Positions 28,493 to 37,087 of a DNA stretch of 64,000 bases are shown piece by piece. The notes under the pieces are model-generated. The model saw nothing but the letters and a program-made list of their open reading frames with translations, did not search any database and was not told the origin of the DNA. A program made the position numbers and the translations under genes. The stretch comes from AP-15 sp963735445 (lineage in GTDB: Bacteria; Pseudomonadota; Alphaproteobacteria; ATCC43930; CGMCC-115725): the NCBI GenBank assembly GCA_963735445.1, contig CAVTLC010000002.1, positions 1 through 64,000 on the forward strand, written 5' to 3'. Numbering within the stretch: the stretch's first letter is position 1; each line of letters begins with the position of its first letter.

Positions 28493-29885
28493 CGCCCTGC
28501 GAGGAATTGACGACCAGCGAACCGCGGCGCAACGCTACCCGCGTCAAGCCGCCGGGCAATACCCAGGTGCTCGACCCGGTCACCGCAAACGGCCGCAAAT
28601 CGACATGCCGCGGCTCGATGGCGCCATCGATCAGCGTCGGCGCCACCGATAGATTGATGCAGGGCTGGCTGATGTAGTTGTCGGGATCAGCGAGTAGTTT
28701 TTCGCGGCACTCGTCGAGTTCGGCGCGGCTCGCCTTTGGGCCAACAGTTATCCCGTAGCCGCCAGCCTCGCCGACCGGTTTGACGACCAGTTCGGCAAGA
28801 TGGTCGAGCGTGTAGCGCAAGGCTTCGGGCTCGCGGCAGATATGGGTCAAAACATTCGGCAGGATCGGGTCCTCGGCGAGATAGTAGCGGATAATGCGCG
28901 GCATATACGCATAGACCGCCTTGTCGTCGGCGACGCCGGTGCCGATCGCGTTGGCGAGGGCCACCGTGCCCGCGCGATAGGCGCGCATCAGCCCGGGCAC
29001 GCCCAACATGCTGTCCGGATTGAACGCCTCGGGATCAAGAAAATCGTCATTTAGACGGCGATAGATCACATCGACACGGGCGAGCCCGCCGGTCGTGCGC
29101 ATCCACACGCGATCGTCTTCGACCACCAGATCCTGACCCTCAACCAACGGCACGCCCATCTCGCGGGCGAGAAAGACGTGCTCGAAATAGGCCGAGTTGT
29201 AGGTGCCGGGCGACAGCAAAACGACCTGCGGATCAGCGATGCCGGCCGGCGCCATTTCATGCAATGCCGCGATCAGGCGGGCGCCGTAATTGTCGATCGG
29301 GCGCAGGCTGATATCGTCCAGCAGATCGGGAAAGGCGCGCAGCATCATGTGCCGGTTTTCAACGACATAGCTGACCCCCGACGGGGTGCGCGCATTGTCT
29401 TCGAGCACGAGGAACGTGCCCTTTTCGTCGCGTACGATGTCGGTGCCGCAGATATTGACATAGGCTTTGTGCGGCAGGTCGACGCCGCGCATCTCCGGCC
29501 GGTAATTGTGGTTGCCGAGGATCAGATCGGCCGGAACGACGCCGTCCCGCAGTACCTGCTGGTCATGATAGATGTCGTCCAGCAACAGATTGATCGCGGT
29601 GATCCGCTGGGTGATGCCGGTTTCAAGATGCCGCCATTCCTCCGCCGACAATACCCGCGGCAGCACGTCGAACGGCAGAATCCGGTCGATCGTCTTCGCG
29701 TCGGAATACACGGTAAAAGTGATCCCGAGATTGTAAAGTTCGGCATTCGCATCGGCCGCACGTTGCTTTAATGCCTCGATCGACAGCCGCCCCAAGCGCT
29801 CGCGGACGGTGGCGCTTGCCGGACTGCCCAGCATCTCGCAATAAAAGCCGAGCGGGTCGTAACCGTCGAGGATAGAGCGATCCAT
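28461..29885 (-). CDS. Circularly permuted ATP-grasp protein (DUF404/DUF407)
   Basis: 474 residues. Family blocks: LPFDVLPRVLSAEEWRHLE, GITQRITAINLLLDDIYHDQ, FLVLEDNARTPSGVSYVVENR (ATP/Mg2+ acidic and asparagine residues), LLSPGTYNSAYFEH and the C-terminal LVVKPVGEAGGYGITVG with a probable ATP-binding lysine. Predicted to form an amide or peptide bond using ATP; substrates unknown. The start is ATG 29885; the upstream in-frame ATG at 29912 has no support. First gene of the ATP-grasp / alpha-E / transglutaminase operon. Confidence 0.9.
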   Translation of the reverse strand: MDRSILDGYDPLGFYCEMLGSPASATVRERLGRLSIEALKQRAADANAELYNLGITFTVYSDAKTIDRILPFDVLPRVLSAEEWRHLETGITQRITAINLLLDDIYHDQQVLRDGVVPADLILGNHNYRPEMRGVDLPHKAYVNICGTDIVRDEKGTFLVLEDNARTPSGVSYVVENRHMMLRAFPDLLDDISLRPIDNYGARLIAALHEMAPAGIADPQVVLLSPGTYNSAYFEHVFLAREMGVPLVEGQDLVVEDDRVWMRTTGGLARVDVIYRRLNDDFLDPEAFNPDSMLGVPGLMRAYRAGTVALANAIGTGVADDKAVYAYMPRIIRYYLAEDPILPNVLTHICREPEALRYTLDHLAELVVKPVGEAGGYGITVGPKASRAELDECREKLLADPDNYISQPCINLSVAPTLIDGAIEPRHVDLRPFAVTGSSTWVLPGGLTRVALRRGSLVVNSSQGGGSKDTWVLG

Positions 29886-29988
29886 GCGTTCCCGGGATGT
29901 GATCCGCCACAACTATTCGTGCATATATCGCGCCAGCGGCGAAAATTCGATCCTCCGGAGCAGGATAGCCAAATCATTTAGACAACAT

Positions 29989-30009
29989 CGCGCGAAGACT
30001 TTTCGCGCG
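29989..30009. repeat. Short inverted repeat between divergent-end genes
   Basis: GCGCGAA pairs with TTCGCGC around a short A/T-containing loop (within 29989-30009). It lies after the small coupled reading frame on the minus strand and could end that transcript, but there is no T-run. Confidence 0.3.
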
Positions 30010-30024
30010 CCGGCGAACGAACGC

Positions 30025-30174
30025 CTATTTCGCAGGCATTCTCAGGCGCGATTGCTCCCTCACCAGCACTGCATCGCGAAGCTCGAGCCCCGGCCGCGTG
30101 GGAGCGAGCGCTTTAGAGGGCGCCGCGCTTGTGACTTCGAGGGTGGTGCCGGCAATCGCAATCGTGCGCGTCAT
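30025..30174 (-). CDS. Possible 49-residue protein coupled to the cupin gene
   Basis: ATG at 30174 overlaps the stop of the cupin gene (TAATG arrangement), a common sign of translational coupling. The product is MTRTIAIAGTTLEVTSAAPS followed by a basic tail, 49 residues, with no recognised family and no signal peptide. It may instead be the 5' stub of a longer gene lost downstream; the hairpin at about 29989-30009 follows it. Weak evidence apart from the overlap. Confidence 0.3.
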   Translation of the reverse strand: MTRTIAIAGTTLEVTSAAPSKALAPTRPGLELRDAVLVREQSRLRMPAK

Positions 30175-30683
30175 TAGGGCGCCGGGTAATGGGTGCGCAA
30201 TGCTTGGCCGTCGACCTCGGCGGGCTGCGCGTCGATCAGGATAAAGGCGAAGACCGCTGGGACCGAGCCGGTGTTGACCCAGGCGTGCATCGTACCGCGC
30301 TGCACGACAATGTCGCCCTGCTTCATATGCACGATTTCGCCGCTGTCGAATTCGAGATCGCATTCGCCCGACAGCAGGATCGCGTAATCGACGGTCTCGG
30401 TGCGGTGCATGAATTTGGGCGCGCCGGGGGCGAATTCAGTGACCCGGATCACGGTGCCCTGGCCGGTTCCGACATAATTGTAGCGCTTGACAAAACCGGC
30501 GCGCTGCGGGGCATCGGCTTCGGCCGAATTGTCGACCGGCATCTTGTCGGTGGACCAGATCTCGCAGCCCGAAATGTGTGGTCGATTAAGCCGCGGGACC
30601 GCGGTCAGCCTTTCGTCGGTGGTGACGATCGCCTTGCCGTTTGCATCGTGCCCGGTGACGATCCGCCGTACTTCCAGCGCCAT
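30174..30683 (-). CDS. Single-domain cupin protein
   Basis: 169 residues. The cupin barrel is in the second half: FMHRTETVDYAILLSGECDLEFDSGEIVHMKQGDIVVQRGTMHAWVN, with H..E and a later histidine as the metal set (H in FMHRTE and in GTMHAW, E in TETVDY). The preceding 70 residues are a leader typical of cupins associated with catabolic gene sets. No specific enzyme activity can be assigned. It is upstream of a possible 49-residue coupled frame and 100 bases downstream of the start-distal end of nothing else on this strand except the binding-protein gene. Confidence 0.75.
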   Translation of the reverse strand: MALEVRRIVTGHDANGKAIVTTDERLTAVPRLNRPHISGCEIWSTDKMPVDNSAEADAPQRAGFVKRYNYVGTGQGTVIRVTEFAPGAPKFMHRTETVDYAILLSGECDLEFDSGEIVHMKQGDIVVQRGTMHAWVNTGSVPAVFAFILIDAQPAEVDGQALRTHYPAP

Positions 30684-30757
30684 GGCCGCCCTCCCTCGGA
30701 CTGGTTTCGCCTAGTGCGCCCAGTCTACGGCAGGAGGCCCCGGCTGACCACAGCCTC

Positions 30758-30792
30758 GCCGGACTGAAGAAGCCTCTGCGAGTCAGTCCGGC
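30758..30792 (-). terminator. Stem-loop at the end of the binding-protein gene
   Basis: GCCGGACTGA (30758-30767) is a perfect complement of TCAGTCCGGC (30783-30792), with a 15-base loop. The right arm includes the stop codon of the binding-protein gene. There is no T-run, so it may be an mRNA 3'-end stabiliser rather than an intrinsic terminator. Confidence 0.45.
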
Positions 30793-31641
30793 AGCGCCGA
30801 AACCATGTAAAGCATCTGCAATGTCTGGCTCGGCTTGGTGTCGCTACCGAAGGTTTGCGAGAAAATCGTCGCGATTTTGCCCGAGCGATAGATCGTGCTG
30901 AGAGCGCGGTCGACGGCGAGCCGGAAATCCTCGTCGCCACGCGGCAACGCCAACGCGTAAGGCTCGATTGTTAAATAATTGTCGGCCAGCAGCAATTTCC
31001 CCGGAGCTTTACTCTTGTCGGCGAGAAACATCAGGATGCCGCGATCGGCAAAATACGCCGAAACCTTGCCGTCATCGAGCATCGCCAAACCCTCCTCATG
31101 GGTTCGCGCGGGGATGACTTGAGCGGTAATGCCGGCGTCCTTCAGAGACGCGTTCAGCTCTTGCTGTGTCGTGGTGCCGGCAAGGACGCCGATTTTGCGC
31201 CCACCAAGCGCATTCAGGCTCTTTGGCCCGTCGCTGCGGATCAAGCAGCCCGGCGCCGTCGACAAAAGTCGGGATCGAGAAATCGACCTGCTGGCGTCGC
31301 GTCAAGGTTTCTGTGGTCGGCTCGCACAGCAGATCCGCCTTGCCTTGGGTGATCGCGTCAAAGCGGTTGGCGGCGGTGACCGGAACATAAACGATATTGA
31401 GCGGTGTCAGATGCAGCTGATCGCCGAGTTGCGCGGCAACCGCGCGGCACAAATCGACCATGAAGCCGGCGGGGTCGCCGTTCTTGCCCTTGTACGAGAA
31501 TGGCGGTGCGTCGTCGCGATAGGCGATGCGGATCGATTTATCCTGCTTTATCCGGTCGAGGGTCGCAGCCGAAGCCGCCCCGCCCGCCAAAACGAGCGCC
31601 GCCAAGATCGCGGCATATAGCCTTATTCCGTTCGCCCGCAT
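30783..31641 (-). CDS. Amino-acid-type ABC transporter substrate-binding protein (one frameshift)
   Basis: A periplasmic solute-binding protein (SBP_bac_3/glutamine-binding type), 285 residues after repair. Signal peptide MRANGIRLYAAILAALVLAGGAASA; IRIAYRDDAPPFSYKGKNG, GFMVDLCRAVAAQLG and DAITQGKADLLCEPTTETL are typical lobe I sequences; GGRKIGVLAGTTTQQEL begins lobe II. One extra base in CCC at 31249-31251 breaks the frame after DGAG; without it the sequence reads DGAGCLIRSDGPK. No permease or ATPase is adjacent, so it is an orphan or serves a distant transporter. Confidence 0.85.
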
Positions 31642-31751
31642 GTCCCCCTCCCGTTTTCATCTGGGCATTCCAGTCCGATAATAGCGCCGCCCCCGCCAAA
31701 GCTCCTCAACTGCGAATGGCGACAAACAACCTCTACGCGCAACAACCCGGC

Positions 31752-33245
31752 TCAGTCGGCCCGGCCGCTGGGCGTGGGCGGGGTGACCGCGCGGCGTGGC
31801 GCCCAGGGAACCTCGCGGATGTGATCGAGGTCGATTTCGGGCATCGCCATGCCAAGCGAACCGGCGACACGGTTGGCGAGATCGTTGTAGCTTTCGAAAT
31901 TATGCCGCAGCCGGCCCCGCCAGGCCGGGACGCCGCCGCTCGCGTGCAATTCGAACGCCAACTCGCGGCCGTCGAGCGCCGAGGACACATGGTCCCAGGC
32001 CATCTGCAATAACGCCGCGCGCTGCAAGGCCGTGTACCCACCACCGCCAAAGGATTCCTCGAAACCGTTGGCGACTTCGGGTGCGGCAAGGTCGCGGTCG
32101 GATGGGGCGACCACCAATGACGAACCCGGGACGATACGCAGGATCTCCGCCATCCGCGGGCGGGCGCGCAGGATTGCAAGGCCGCCGGCCGAGAGATGGG
32201 CGTGGTTGGGGACACAATAACCACTCGCCGTGAAACGCGGGTCGCGCTCGCAGGCGGTGAGGCAGCTGCGCACTGTTTGAACTTCGATAGTCAAGTCGAC
32301 CAGGTAATCGATCGTCTGATCGTGCTTGGAAAGACCCATCGCGTGGCTCAGCGCCAGGGCGAGGCCGAGCGTGAACTCGGCCTTTGACAGCCAGCCGTAA
32401 AGATGATGCCAGATCAGCCAACGCACGACCGGCTCGGGCGATTGGCCGAGGAAAAACACGCTCTCCCACGGCACAAACACATCGTCGAGCCACATCTGGC
32501 CGTCGAGCTCGTCAAACCGGCTCGACAGCGGCGCCACAAACGGGTTCTTGTCGCGCGCCGCGATCTTGCGACACAGCACGGTGATCCCCGGGGCATTGAC
32601 CGGGACGATAAAAGTCACGCGCTGGCCGTCGATTTCGAGCCCCGAGACGCTGCCGACATAGAGATCCTCGGCATAGGCCGGGCTCGTGTGCATGCCGATC
32701 TTGCCTGAAATGACGAGCCCGGCGTCGGTTTCGCGCACGATCTTTAATGCCAGGCGGTCGGCCGGGTTCTCGCGCATACGGTAGCCAATCGTCGGTCCAC
32801 CGCCGCAAAATGTCAGAAAGCGGCCAGTCTTGGCGATCATCTCGCGATAGCGGGCGGCGTTCGCGACTTGCTCGGGTGAGTAATCGCGTTCTTCGAGCGA
32901 GCACAACAGGCCGAGCGCGATCAGATGGCCATAAGCCGGCGTGTGGGTGATATTGCCGGCGCTCAAAAACGTCGAGGCGGAGAAAAACCGGCCCATGGCG
33001 CCGAGTTCTTCGGCGGTTTTGGGGGCAACATAGGCCCAAGGAGTGCGCTTTCCAAAGCCGTCGGGCGGGGCGAGTGCCGTGTCTCCCCAGGCGGCGTCAA
33101 AGTGCAGATCGTACCAGCCGACATACTCGTCGACCATCGCACGGGTCGCGGGATGGGTGGTCAAATCGTCGATCATGCCTTCGCCCATGACCCAGACGCG
33201 CCGCCCGTCGCGCAGCGCCTCGCGGTACTCCGCCCCTGTTCTCAT
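31752..33245 (-). CDS. 4-hydroxyphenylacetate 3-monooxygenase-like FADH2-dependent oxygenase (HpaB family)
   Basis: 497 residues, the full HpaB/PvcC length, acyl-CoA-dehydrogenase-like fold. Family sequences: N-terminal YREALRDGRRVWVMGE, HTPAYGHLIALGLLCSLEERDYSPEQ, GGPTIGYRMRENPADRLALK, FDELDGQMWLDDVFVPWE and GSSLVVAPSDRDLA. Such enzymes hydroxylate phenolic acids ortho to the OH with FADH2 from a separate HpaC-type reductase; no reductase gene is nearby. ATG 33245 follows GGGAGCGAAAG. The true substrate could be any phenol. Confidence 0.87.
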   Translation of the reverse strand: MRTGAEYREALRDGRRVWVMGEGMIDDLTTHPATRAMVDEYVGWYDLHFDAAWGDTALAPPDGFGKRTPWAYVAPKTAEELGAMGRFFSASTFLSAGNITHTPAYGHLIALGLLCSLEERDYSPEQVANAARYREMIAKTGRFLTFCGGGPTIGYRMRENPADRLALKIVRETDAGLVISGKIGMHTSPAYAEDLYVGSVSGLEIDGQRVTFIVPVNAPGITVLCRKIAARDKNPFVAPLSSRFDELDGQMWLDDVFVPWESVFFLGQSPEPVVRWLIWHHLYGWLSKAEFTLGLALALSHAMGLSKHDQTIDYLVDLTIEVQTVRSCLTACERDPRFTASGYCVPNHAHLSAGGLAILRARPRMAEILRIVPGSSLVVAPSDRDLAAPEVANGFEESFGGGGYTALQRAALLQMAWDHVSSALDGRELAFELHASGGVPAWRGRLRHNFESYNDLANRVAGSLGMAMPEIDLDHIREVPWAPRRAVTPPTPSGRAD

Positions 33246-33396
33246 CTTTCGCTCCCCGCTACCGCTCGGTCGCGGTCGCCAGTATTCCCCGGCGCCCGTG
33301 TTTGACTGCGTCGCCGAGCTATCTAGACCAACCGCTCGTAAAGATCATCCCAGTTCGAAGAATTCCTTGGGCGTTGGCCGCAAGCCTCAAGGACGG

Positions 33397-33412
33397 GCTC
33401 GTGGGCACGAGC
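33397..33412 (-). terminator. Small palindrome after the response-regulator gene
   Basis: GCTCGTG, spacer GG, CACGAGC, located 30 bases past the regulator stop at 33442 on the minus strand. It may act as a transcript end or protein-binding site; no T-run. Confidence 0.3.
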
Positions 33413-33441
33413 TGGTTCGCTGTTTGCTTGGCGGATCGAGG

Positions 33442-33813
33442 TTAGGCGGCGCGGTTGAGCAGGCCGGAGACCGCGTTGACCAATTCCTCGTTGCGGAATG
33501 GCTTGCGGATAGTCGGGTGGCCATGGTGCTCCAGCGGCAAGCTGGCTGCTCCATAACCGGTGACAAAAATAAACGGGATGTGCCGCCGCGACAAAACTTC
33601 AGCAACCGGAAAGACGCGCTTCCCACCCAGATTGACGTCGAGTACGGCGGCGTCACAGGTTTCGATCTCGGCCGCATCGATTGCTTCCCGCAGCCGCGGA
33701 ATCGGCCCCGAAACGATGCAACCCGCGTTTTCCAAAATATCCTGAATCAACGAGGCTACGAGATACTCATCCTCCACCACCAATACTCTGATCCCGCAAA
33801 GTTCTGCGTTCAT
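33442..33813 (-). CDS. Single-domain response regulator (CheY-like receiver)
   Basis: 123 residues, receiver only. Acidic pocket in VLVVEDEYLVA, phosphoacceptor aspartate in AAVLDVNLGG, threonine in FIFVTGYGA, and lysine in TIRKPFRNEEL. Its ATG overlaps the TGA stop of the large hybrid kinase, so the two are translated together and it is the probable phosphoacceptor of that kinase. Single-domain regulators of this type (FRPF-like KPF motif) work with HWE/HisKA2 kinases in alphaproteobacteria, often at the edge of the general stress pathway. Confidence 0.88.
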   Translation of the reverse strand: MNAELCGIRVLVVEDEYLVASLIQDILENAGCIVSGPIPRLREAIDAAEIETCDAAVLDVNLGGKRVFPVAEVLSRRHIPFIFVTGYGAASLPLEHHGHPTIRKPFRNEELVNAVSGLLNRAA

Positions 33814-36800
33814 CAGGCGGCTTCCTCTCGGCTCGGAGGTTCCGTGGGAGATACAAAGACAAGACGATCTGGATCGGCCGGGATCGTCATCCGGCACCGA
33901 AGCGCACCGTCGACTGCTTCGAGCTTTGCTTCTCCCTGTAACTCGAAACGAAGCCCTCGCTCGATCAGTTCCGTTCCGAAGCCGGGCTTCATCGGGCCGT
34001 TAATCTTTGGGCCACCCTGCTCGGTCCAAATCAATTCGAGGTAGGGCGGCGAGTCCCCGCCAATCTTCCAGCTTACGTCAACCCGCCCGCCCGCCAGCGA
34101 GAGCGCGCCGTATTTGGTCGCATTGGTTGCCAATTCGTGGATCACCAGCGCCATAAACAGTGCCGCTTGTGGCTTTAACATGACGGGTGGGCCGCTGACT
34201 GTCAGATTGGCGCCATTGGGTGCGAGATGCGGGGCCAACTCAGCGCGGATTACATCGCGGAGCCGAGCCTCGGTCCAACCGGCATCCGCGAGCAGGTCGT
34301 GGGTGTGTCCAAGGGCATGAAATCGCCCGATCAATTCAGCTTTGAGGTCTCCGTCCGGCAAGGTACGCTCAGCGATCGAAGAGACCACCGCGAGCGTGTT
34401 CTTGACCCGGTGACTGAGTTCCGCGGTTAGAACCTTCTGCTGCTCCTCGGCTTCGATGATGTTGGTCACATTGACAAAGGTCAGCAGGACGCCATCGATC
34501 ACATTGTCGGGAGTCCGATATGGCAAGAGCCGAGCGAGATAATGTTCGCTGCCGTCCGACACCTTGACCGCACGCTCAATCACTTTGCCGCTAAATACTT
34601 GCGAAATGTCGTCCTTGAGGTTCGGATAAACGAGCCGGCTCGACAAATCGGTTAAGGGGCGCCCTTGATCGCCGGCAATCAGGTTGAACAGCTTGGTAAC
34701 ATCCGGCGTAAAGCTCCGGATTACGAGATTGTTGTCAAGAAAGATCGTCGCTACTTGAGTGCTCTGAAACAAATTATACAGATCGGCATTCGCACGATCC
34801 AACTGATCTATTTTTATGTTTAGCTCATTATTTACGGTCTGCAGCTCCTCGTTTACTGATTGCAGCTCCTCTTTAGACGTTTCGAGCTCTTCATTCGTCG
34901 ATTGCATTTCCTCGTTGACCGAGAGCAATTCTTCGTTTGACGAGCGAAATTCCTCATTGGCCGTTTCGAGCTCTTCGATTGTCGACTGCAGGCGCTCCCG
35001 GGTTTCCTGGAGTTCCTGCTCCAGCTGCCTGATGGTCGTGTCTACCGTGTCCCGTTTCTCTGCCCCATCGGCGTCTTCCTCTTTTCTGATGGAACCCTCG
35101 TCGGTAAAGACGATCCCGTAGGCTCTTTCGGTTCCTTCGCTGACCGGCTCTACGACAACCCGGATCATCTGGATCCCGCCATCGACCTGTACCGCGACAC
35201 GGTCGCGTATGACGCGCCGACCTGTGACTTTCGCACTCTGTAACGCCACCCGTAAATCAGCGCGCAGGCCTGGCCGGGCCATCGCAACGATGTCGCGATT
35301 GGGTGGCCCAGCAGCGGCTTGAAGATATTTCCCGGTTCCCGACGAGAAGTAGAGCGCCTGGCCGGTCTCGTCGACGATCACATAGGCCGGGCCAAAATGC
35401 TCGACGATCGTATTGGCGATGCGCCGAAGGAGGTCCGAACGGTGCAGCAGACTACTCCGCTCTTCGTCCCGGATGCCCAATTCGCGGCGCGAATAGGGTA
35501 TGAATTGGCGCAAAGGCAGGATCGGTCGCGAGACCAGCTCGCGGCGCCGAAACAAGCGATTTTTGCGATCGAGCGTGACAAACAGGTCGCTGTGTCGCGA
35601 TACGTTTTCCGAAGCCCCAAGGAACAGGCAACCGCCCGTCCGGAGCGAGTAATGAAATAGCGGGATGACCTGTGCCTGCAATGACGGCTTCATATAAATC
35701 ATCAAGTTGCGGCAGGAAATCAAATCGAGCCGGGAAAACGGCGGATCGCGGATCAGGCTGTGGGTCGAAAAGATGCACATGTCGCGCACCTCCTTGACCA
35801 ATTGATAGTAGTTCGCTTCCTTGATAAAAAAGCGCTGCAGCCGGTCCTCAGAGACCAGTTTGACAACGTTTGCCGAATATCGCGCGGCGCGGGCAACCGT
35901 CAGCGCCCCTTCGTCGATATCAGTGGCGAACAGCTGAACTCGCGGCGGCGCTGGAAATTTTTCGAGATGCTCGCGCAGTAGGATCGCAATCGAGTAGGCC
36001 TCTTCACCGGTGGAACATCCGGCAACCCAGACCCGGACTTCTTCGTCGGCCCCTTTGTTTTCGAATAATTGCGGGATCACAGCTTCAAGCGACTGATATG
36101 CCGCCGGATCACGAAAGAAGTCGGTTACGCCAATTAACAAGTCCCGAAATAACGCATTGATTTCCTCCGGCTGCTGTTCCAGGCGATCGGCATATTCTTC
36201 GAGCTTTCTTGTCTGAACGACCTGCATCCGCCGCTGAACCCGGCGCTGAAAAGTGCGCTCCTTGTATTCCGTGAAATCGTGACCGGTCCGGGTACGCAGC
36301 AATGTGTAGATACGGGTCAGCGCATCGCTCGGCTGCTCCGGATCAAAAGCGTTCCAATTCCGAACATAAGCGACGATCCGTTCGGGAATCTCCTCGACCG
36401 GGAGTTCAAGATCGACAAATCCGGCGGCCACCGCACTCGACGGCATTTCGGCGAAGCGCGGTCGTGACGTGTTCGAACCCTGGGCGATTGTCAGGCCGCC
36501 ATTCTCTTTAATCGCCTTTAGGCCGATGCTGCCGTCGCTGCCGCTGCCCGACAGCACGACACCAATGGCGTGCTCTGCTTGGTCCTCGGCCAGCGCATTA
36601 AAGAAAACGTCGATCGGCGCCCTCTCGTGATCGTTCAGACCGGTGCGGCGCAGCTGCAGCCGCCCATCATGGATCGTCAGGATCGCACCGGGGGGCAGAA
36701 CATAGACGTGTTCGGCTTCGACCATCCGCCCGTCCTGAGCGTCGACCACCGGCATCTTGGTCGCCCGGCCAAGGATCTCGGCCAGCATGCTCTCCCGATC

Positions 36801-36929
36801 GGGCGCCAAATGGGTGACGACGACAAAGGCAAGGCCACTGTCGGCAGGAACGGATTTGAAAAACGCTTCGAGGGCCTCGACACCACCGGCCGAAGCCCCA
36901 ATCCCGACAACGGGAAGATGGGCTGCCAT
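33813..36929 (-). CDS. CheB-CheR-PAS hybrid histidine kinase (HWE/HisKA_2 type)
   Basis: 1038 residues. Residues 1-185 are a CheB methylesterase domain with catalytic S13 (GASAGG), H40 (THLAPDR) and D132 (SGSDGSIG). About 205-480 is a CheR methyltransferase with SAM motif VAGCSTGEEAYSIAIL. A PAS-like region and then a strong coiled coil (about 630-730) built from repeated NEEL/NEEM heptads follow. A PAS domain at about 735-850 precedes the kinase with H-box LSHRVKNTLAVVSSI and N-box HELATNATKYGAL (C-terminal 180 residues). Cytoplasmic, no membrane segment. It is co-translated with the receiver downstream; divergent from the CheB gene at 37088. Confidence 0.93.
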   Translation of the reverse strand: MAAHLPVVGIGASAGGVEALEAFFKSVPADSGLAFVVVTHLAPDRESMLAEILGRATKMPVVDAQDGRMVEAEHVYVLPPGAILTIHDGRLQLRRTGLNDHERAPIDVFFNALAEDQAEHAIGVVLSGSGSDGSIGLKAIKENGGLTIAQGSNTSRPRFAEMPSSAVAAGFVDLELPVEEIPERIVAYVRNWNAFDPEQPSDALTRIYTLLRTRTGHDFTEYKERTFQRRVQRRMQVVQTRKLEEYADRLEQQPEEINALFRDLLIGVTDFFRDPAAYQSLEAVIPQLFENKGADEEVRVWVAGCSTGEEAYSIAILLREHLEKFPAPPRVQLFATDIDEGALTVARAARYSANVVKLVSEDRLQRFFIKEANYYQLVKEVRDMCIFSTHSLIRDPPFSRLDLISCRNLMIYMKPSLQAQVIPLFHYSLRTGGCLFLGASENVSRHSDLFVTLDRKNRLFRRRELVSRPILPLRQFIPYSRRELGIRDEERSSLLHRSDLLRRIANTIVEHFGPAYVIVDETGQALYFSSGTGKYLQAAAGPPNRDIVAMARPGLRADLRVALQSAKVTGRRVIRDRVAVQVDGGIQMIRVVVEPVSEGTERAYGIVFTDEGSIRKEEDADGAEKRDTVDTTIRQLEQELQETRERLQSTIEELETANEEFRSSNEELLSVNEEMQSTNEELETSKEELQSVNEELQTVNNELNIKIDQLDRANADLYNLFQSTQVATIFLDNNLVIRSFTPDVTKLFNLIAGDQGRPLTDLSSRLVYPNLKDDISQVFSGKVIERAVKVSDGSEHYLARLLPYRTPDNVIDGVLLTFVNVTNIIEAEEQQKVLTAELSHRVKNTLAVVSSIAERTLPDGDLKAELIGRFHALGHTHDLLADAGWTEARLRDVIRAELAPHLAPNGANLTVSGPPVMLKPQAALFMALVIHELATNATKYGALSLAGGRVDVSWKIGGDSPPYLELIWTEQGGPKINGPMKPGFGTELIERGLRFELQGEAKLEAVDGALRCRMTIPADPDRLVFVSPTEPPSREEAA

Positions 36930-37028
36930 GCTTTATTCTACCGCTTGTTCTTATTCTTCTAACATCTGTTTCCGCCTTTCGTCACGAGAGCGGGTTAACT
37001 TTCAGGAATTCTTACGTCGATTTGACCC

Positions 37029-37053
37029 GGAACGAGCCGAGAGGCGCGTCGTT
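37029..37053 (+). promoter_or_regulatory. EcfG-type general stress promoter of the cheB-like gene
   Basis: GGAAC (37029-37033), exactly 16 bases, CGTT (37050-37053): perfect match to GGAAC-N16/17-CGTT. It lies 35 bases upstream of ATG 37088, in the intergenic region shared with the divergent hybrid kinase. Confidence 0.72.
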
Positions 37054-37087
37054 GGCGAGTCAGTCGCTGTATGACGCCTGAGGATAG

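Noticed and set aside
34816..35121. A plus-strand serine-rich 101-residue frame with striking repeats
   Set aside because: It is the antisense of the heptad coiled coil of the hybrid kinase; the repetition comes from the NEEL units.
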